This document shows, one piece after another, positions 6,247 to 6,414 of a stretch of 6,414 nt of DNA (the first letter of the stretch is position 1; each line of letters opens with the position of its first letter). The stretch is taken from NCBI GenBank assembly GCA_900552935.1, contig USBN01000057.1, positions 1 through 6,414 on the forward strand. The letters run 5' to 3'. The notes under the pieces are model-generated. The model worked only from the letters and a program-made list of their open reading frames with translations. It ran no database searches and was not told the origin of the DNA. A program made the position numbers and the translations under genes. This stretch comes from an uncultured Coriobacteriaceae bacterium (lineage in GTDB: Bacteria; Actinomycetota; Coriobacteriia; Coriobacteriales; Atopobiaceae).

Positions 6247-6414
6247 ATGAGACTTTCCATAGAGCGGATGACCTACGGGCCCGACGCAATCGCCCACACC
6301 GAAGACGGCAAATGCGTGTTCGTCTCTGGCGCCATCGCTGGAGACGTCGTCGAGGCGGAGCTCGTAAGCGACGGGAAGTCCTTCGCGAAGGCGAAGGTCA
6401 CCGAGGTTCTTGAG
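6247..6414 (+). CDS. TRAM-domain 23S rRNA/tRNA (uracil-5-)-methyltransferase, N-terminal part
   Basis: Only the first 56 codons are in the window; the frame is open to the edge. The visible part is a complete-looking TRAM RNA-binding domain: MRLSIERMTYGPDAIAH, then GKCVFVSGAIAGDVVEAEL, then SFAKAKVTEVLE. This is the usual N-terminus of RlmD/RlmCD/TrmA-type SAM-dependent uracil-5 methyltransferases. The catalytic domain and any Fe-S cysteines lie beyond the window, so the exact target (rRNA or tRNA) is open. The start codon is 7 nt after the ppk stop, and AGGA (6238-6241) overlaps that stop codon, which points to translational coupling within one transcript. Another TRAM-containing protein, such as a MiaB-type enzyme where TRAM is C-terminal, is unlikely given the N-terminal position. 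Confidence 0.85.
   Translation, partial: MRLSIERMTYGPDAIAHTEDGKCVFVSGAIAGDVVEAELVSDGKSFAKAKVTEVLE

Overview
This 6.4 kb window is GC-rich and reads as an ordinary chromosomal stretch of a high-GC Gram-positive bacterium. The Ala/Glu-rich protein tails, strong G/C third-position bias and gene complement fit an actinomycete, perhaps a Coriobacteriia member such as Olsenella, Atopobium or Collinsella. That placement is inferred from overall sequence character, not from a marker gene.

Layout from left to right. (1) Bases 29-1854, minus strand: argR (arginine repressor) followed 68 nt later by argG (argininosuccinate synthase), probably one operon. The AT-rich stretch upstream of argR (about 1941-2023) holds operator-like dyads. 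(2) Bases 1855-2241: a 387-nt non-coding gap. It contains a long 17-bp palindrome at 2136-2175, which pairs completely only as minus-strand RNA, and a weak terminator-like hairpin just after the next gene's stop. (3) Bases 2242-3174, minus strand: a TIGR02452/microbial PARG-type macrodomain protein, predicted to remove ADP-ribose, with an altered Gly-rich signature but an intact QEE. (4) Bases 3175-3494: a 320-nt divergent promoter region between the PARG-like gene and ppk. (5) Bases 3495-6239, plus strand: ppk1, a polyphosphate kinase of 914 residues. It is about 200 residues longer than usual because of a Lys/Ser-rich N-terminal tail and a Pro/Ala/Glu-rich C-terminal tail ending in a short hydrophobic segment. 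(6) Base 6247 to the window edge, plus strand: the first 56 codons of a TRAM-domain RNA (uracil-5-)-methyltransferase, 7 nt after ppk and probably translationally coupled to it.

ArgR would sense arginine and repress its own operon and argG. PPK1 makes polyphosphate from ATP, and the PARG-like enzyme reverses ADP-ribosylation. Nothing in the sequence ties these three activities into a single new system. The most noteworthy points are the unexplained 40-nt palindrome, the atypical PARG signature and the two PPK tails.
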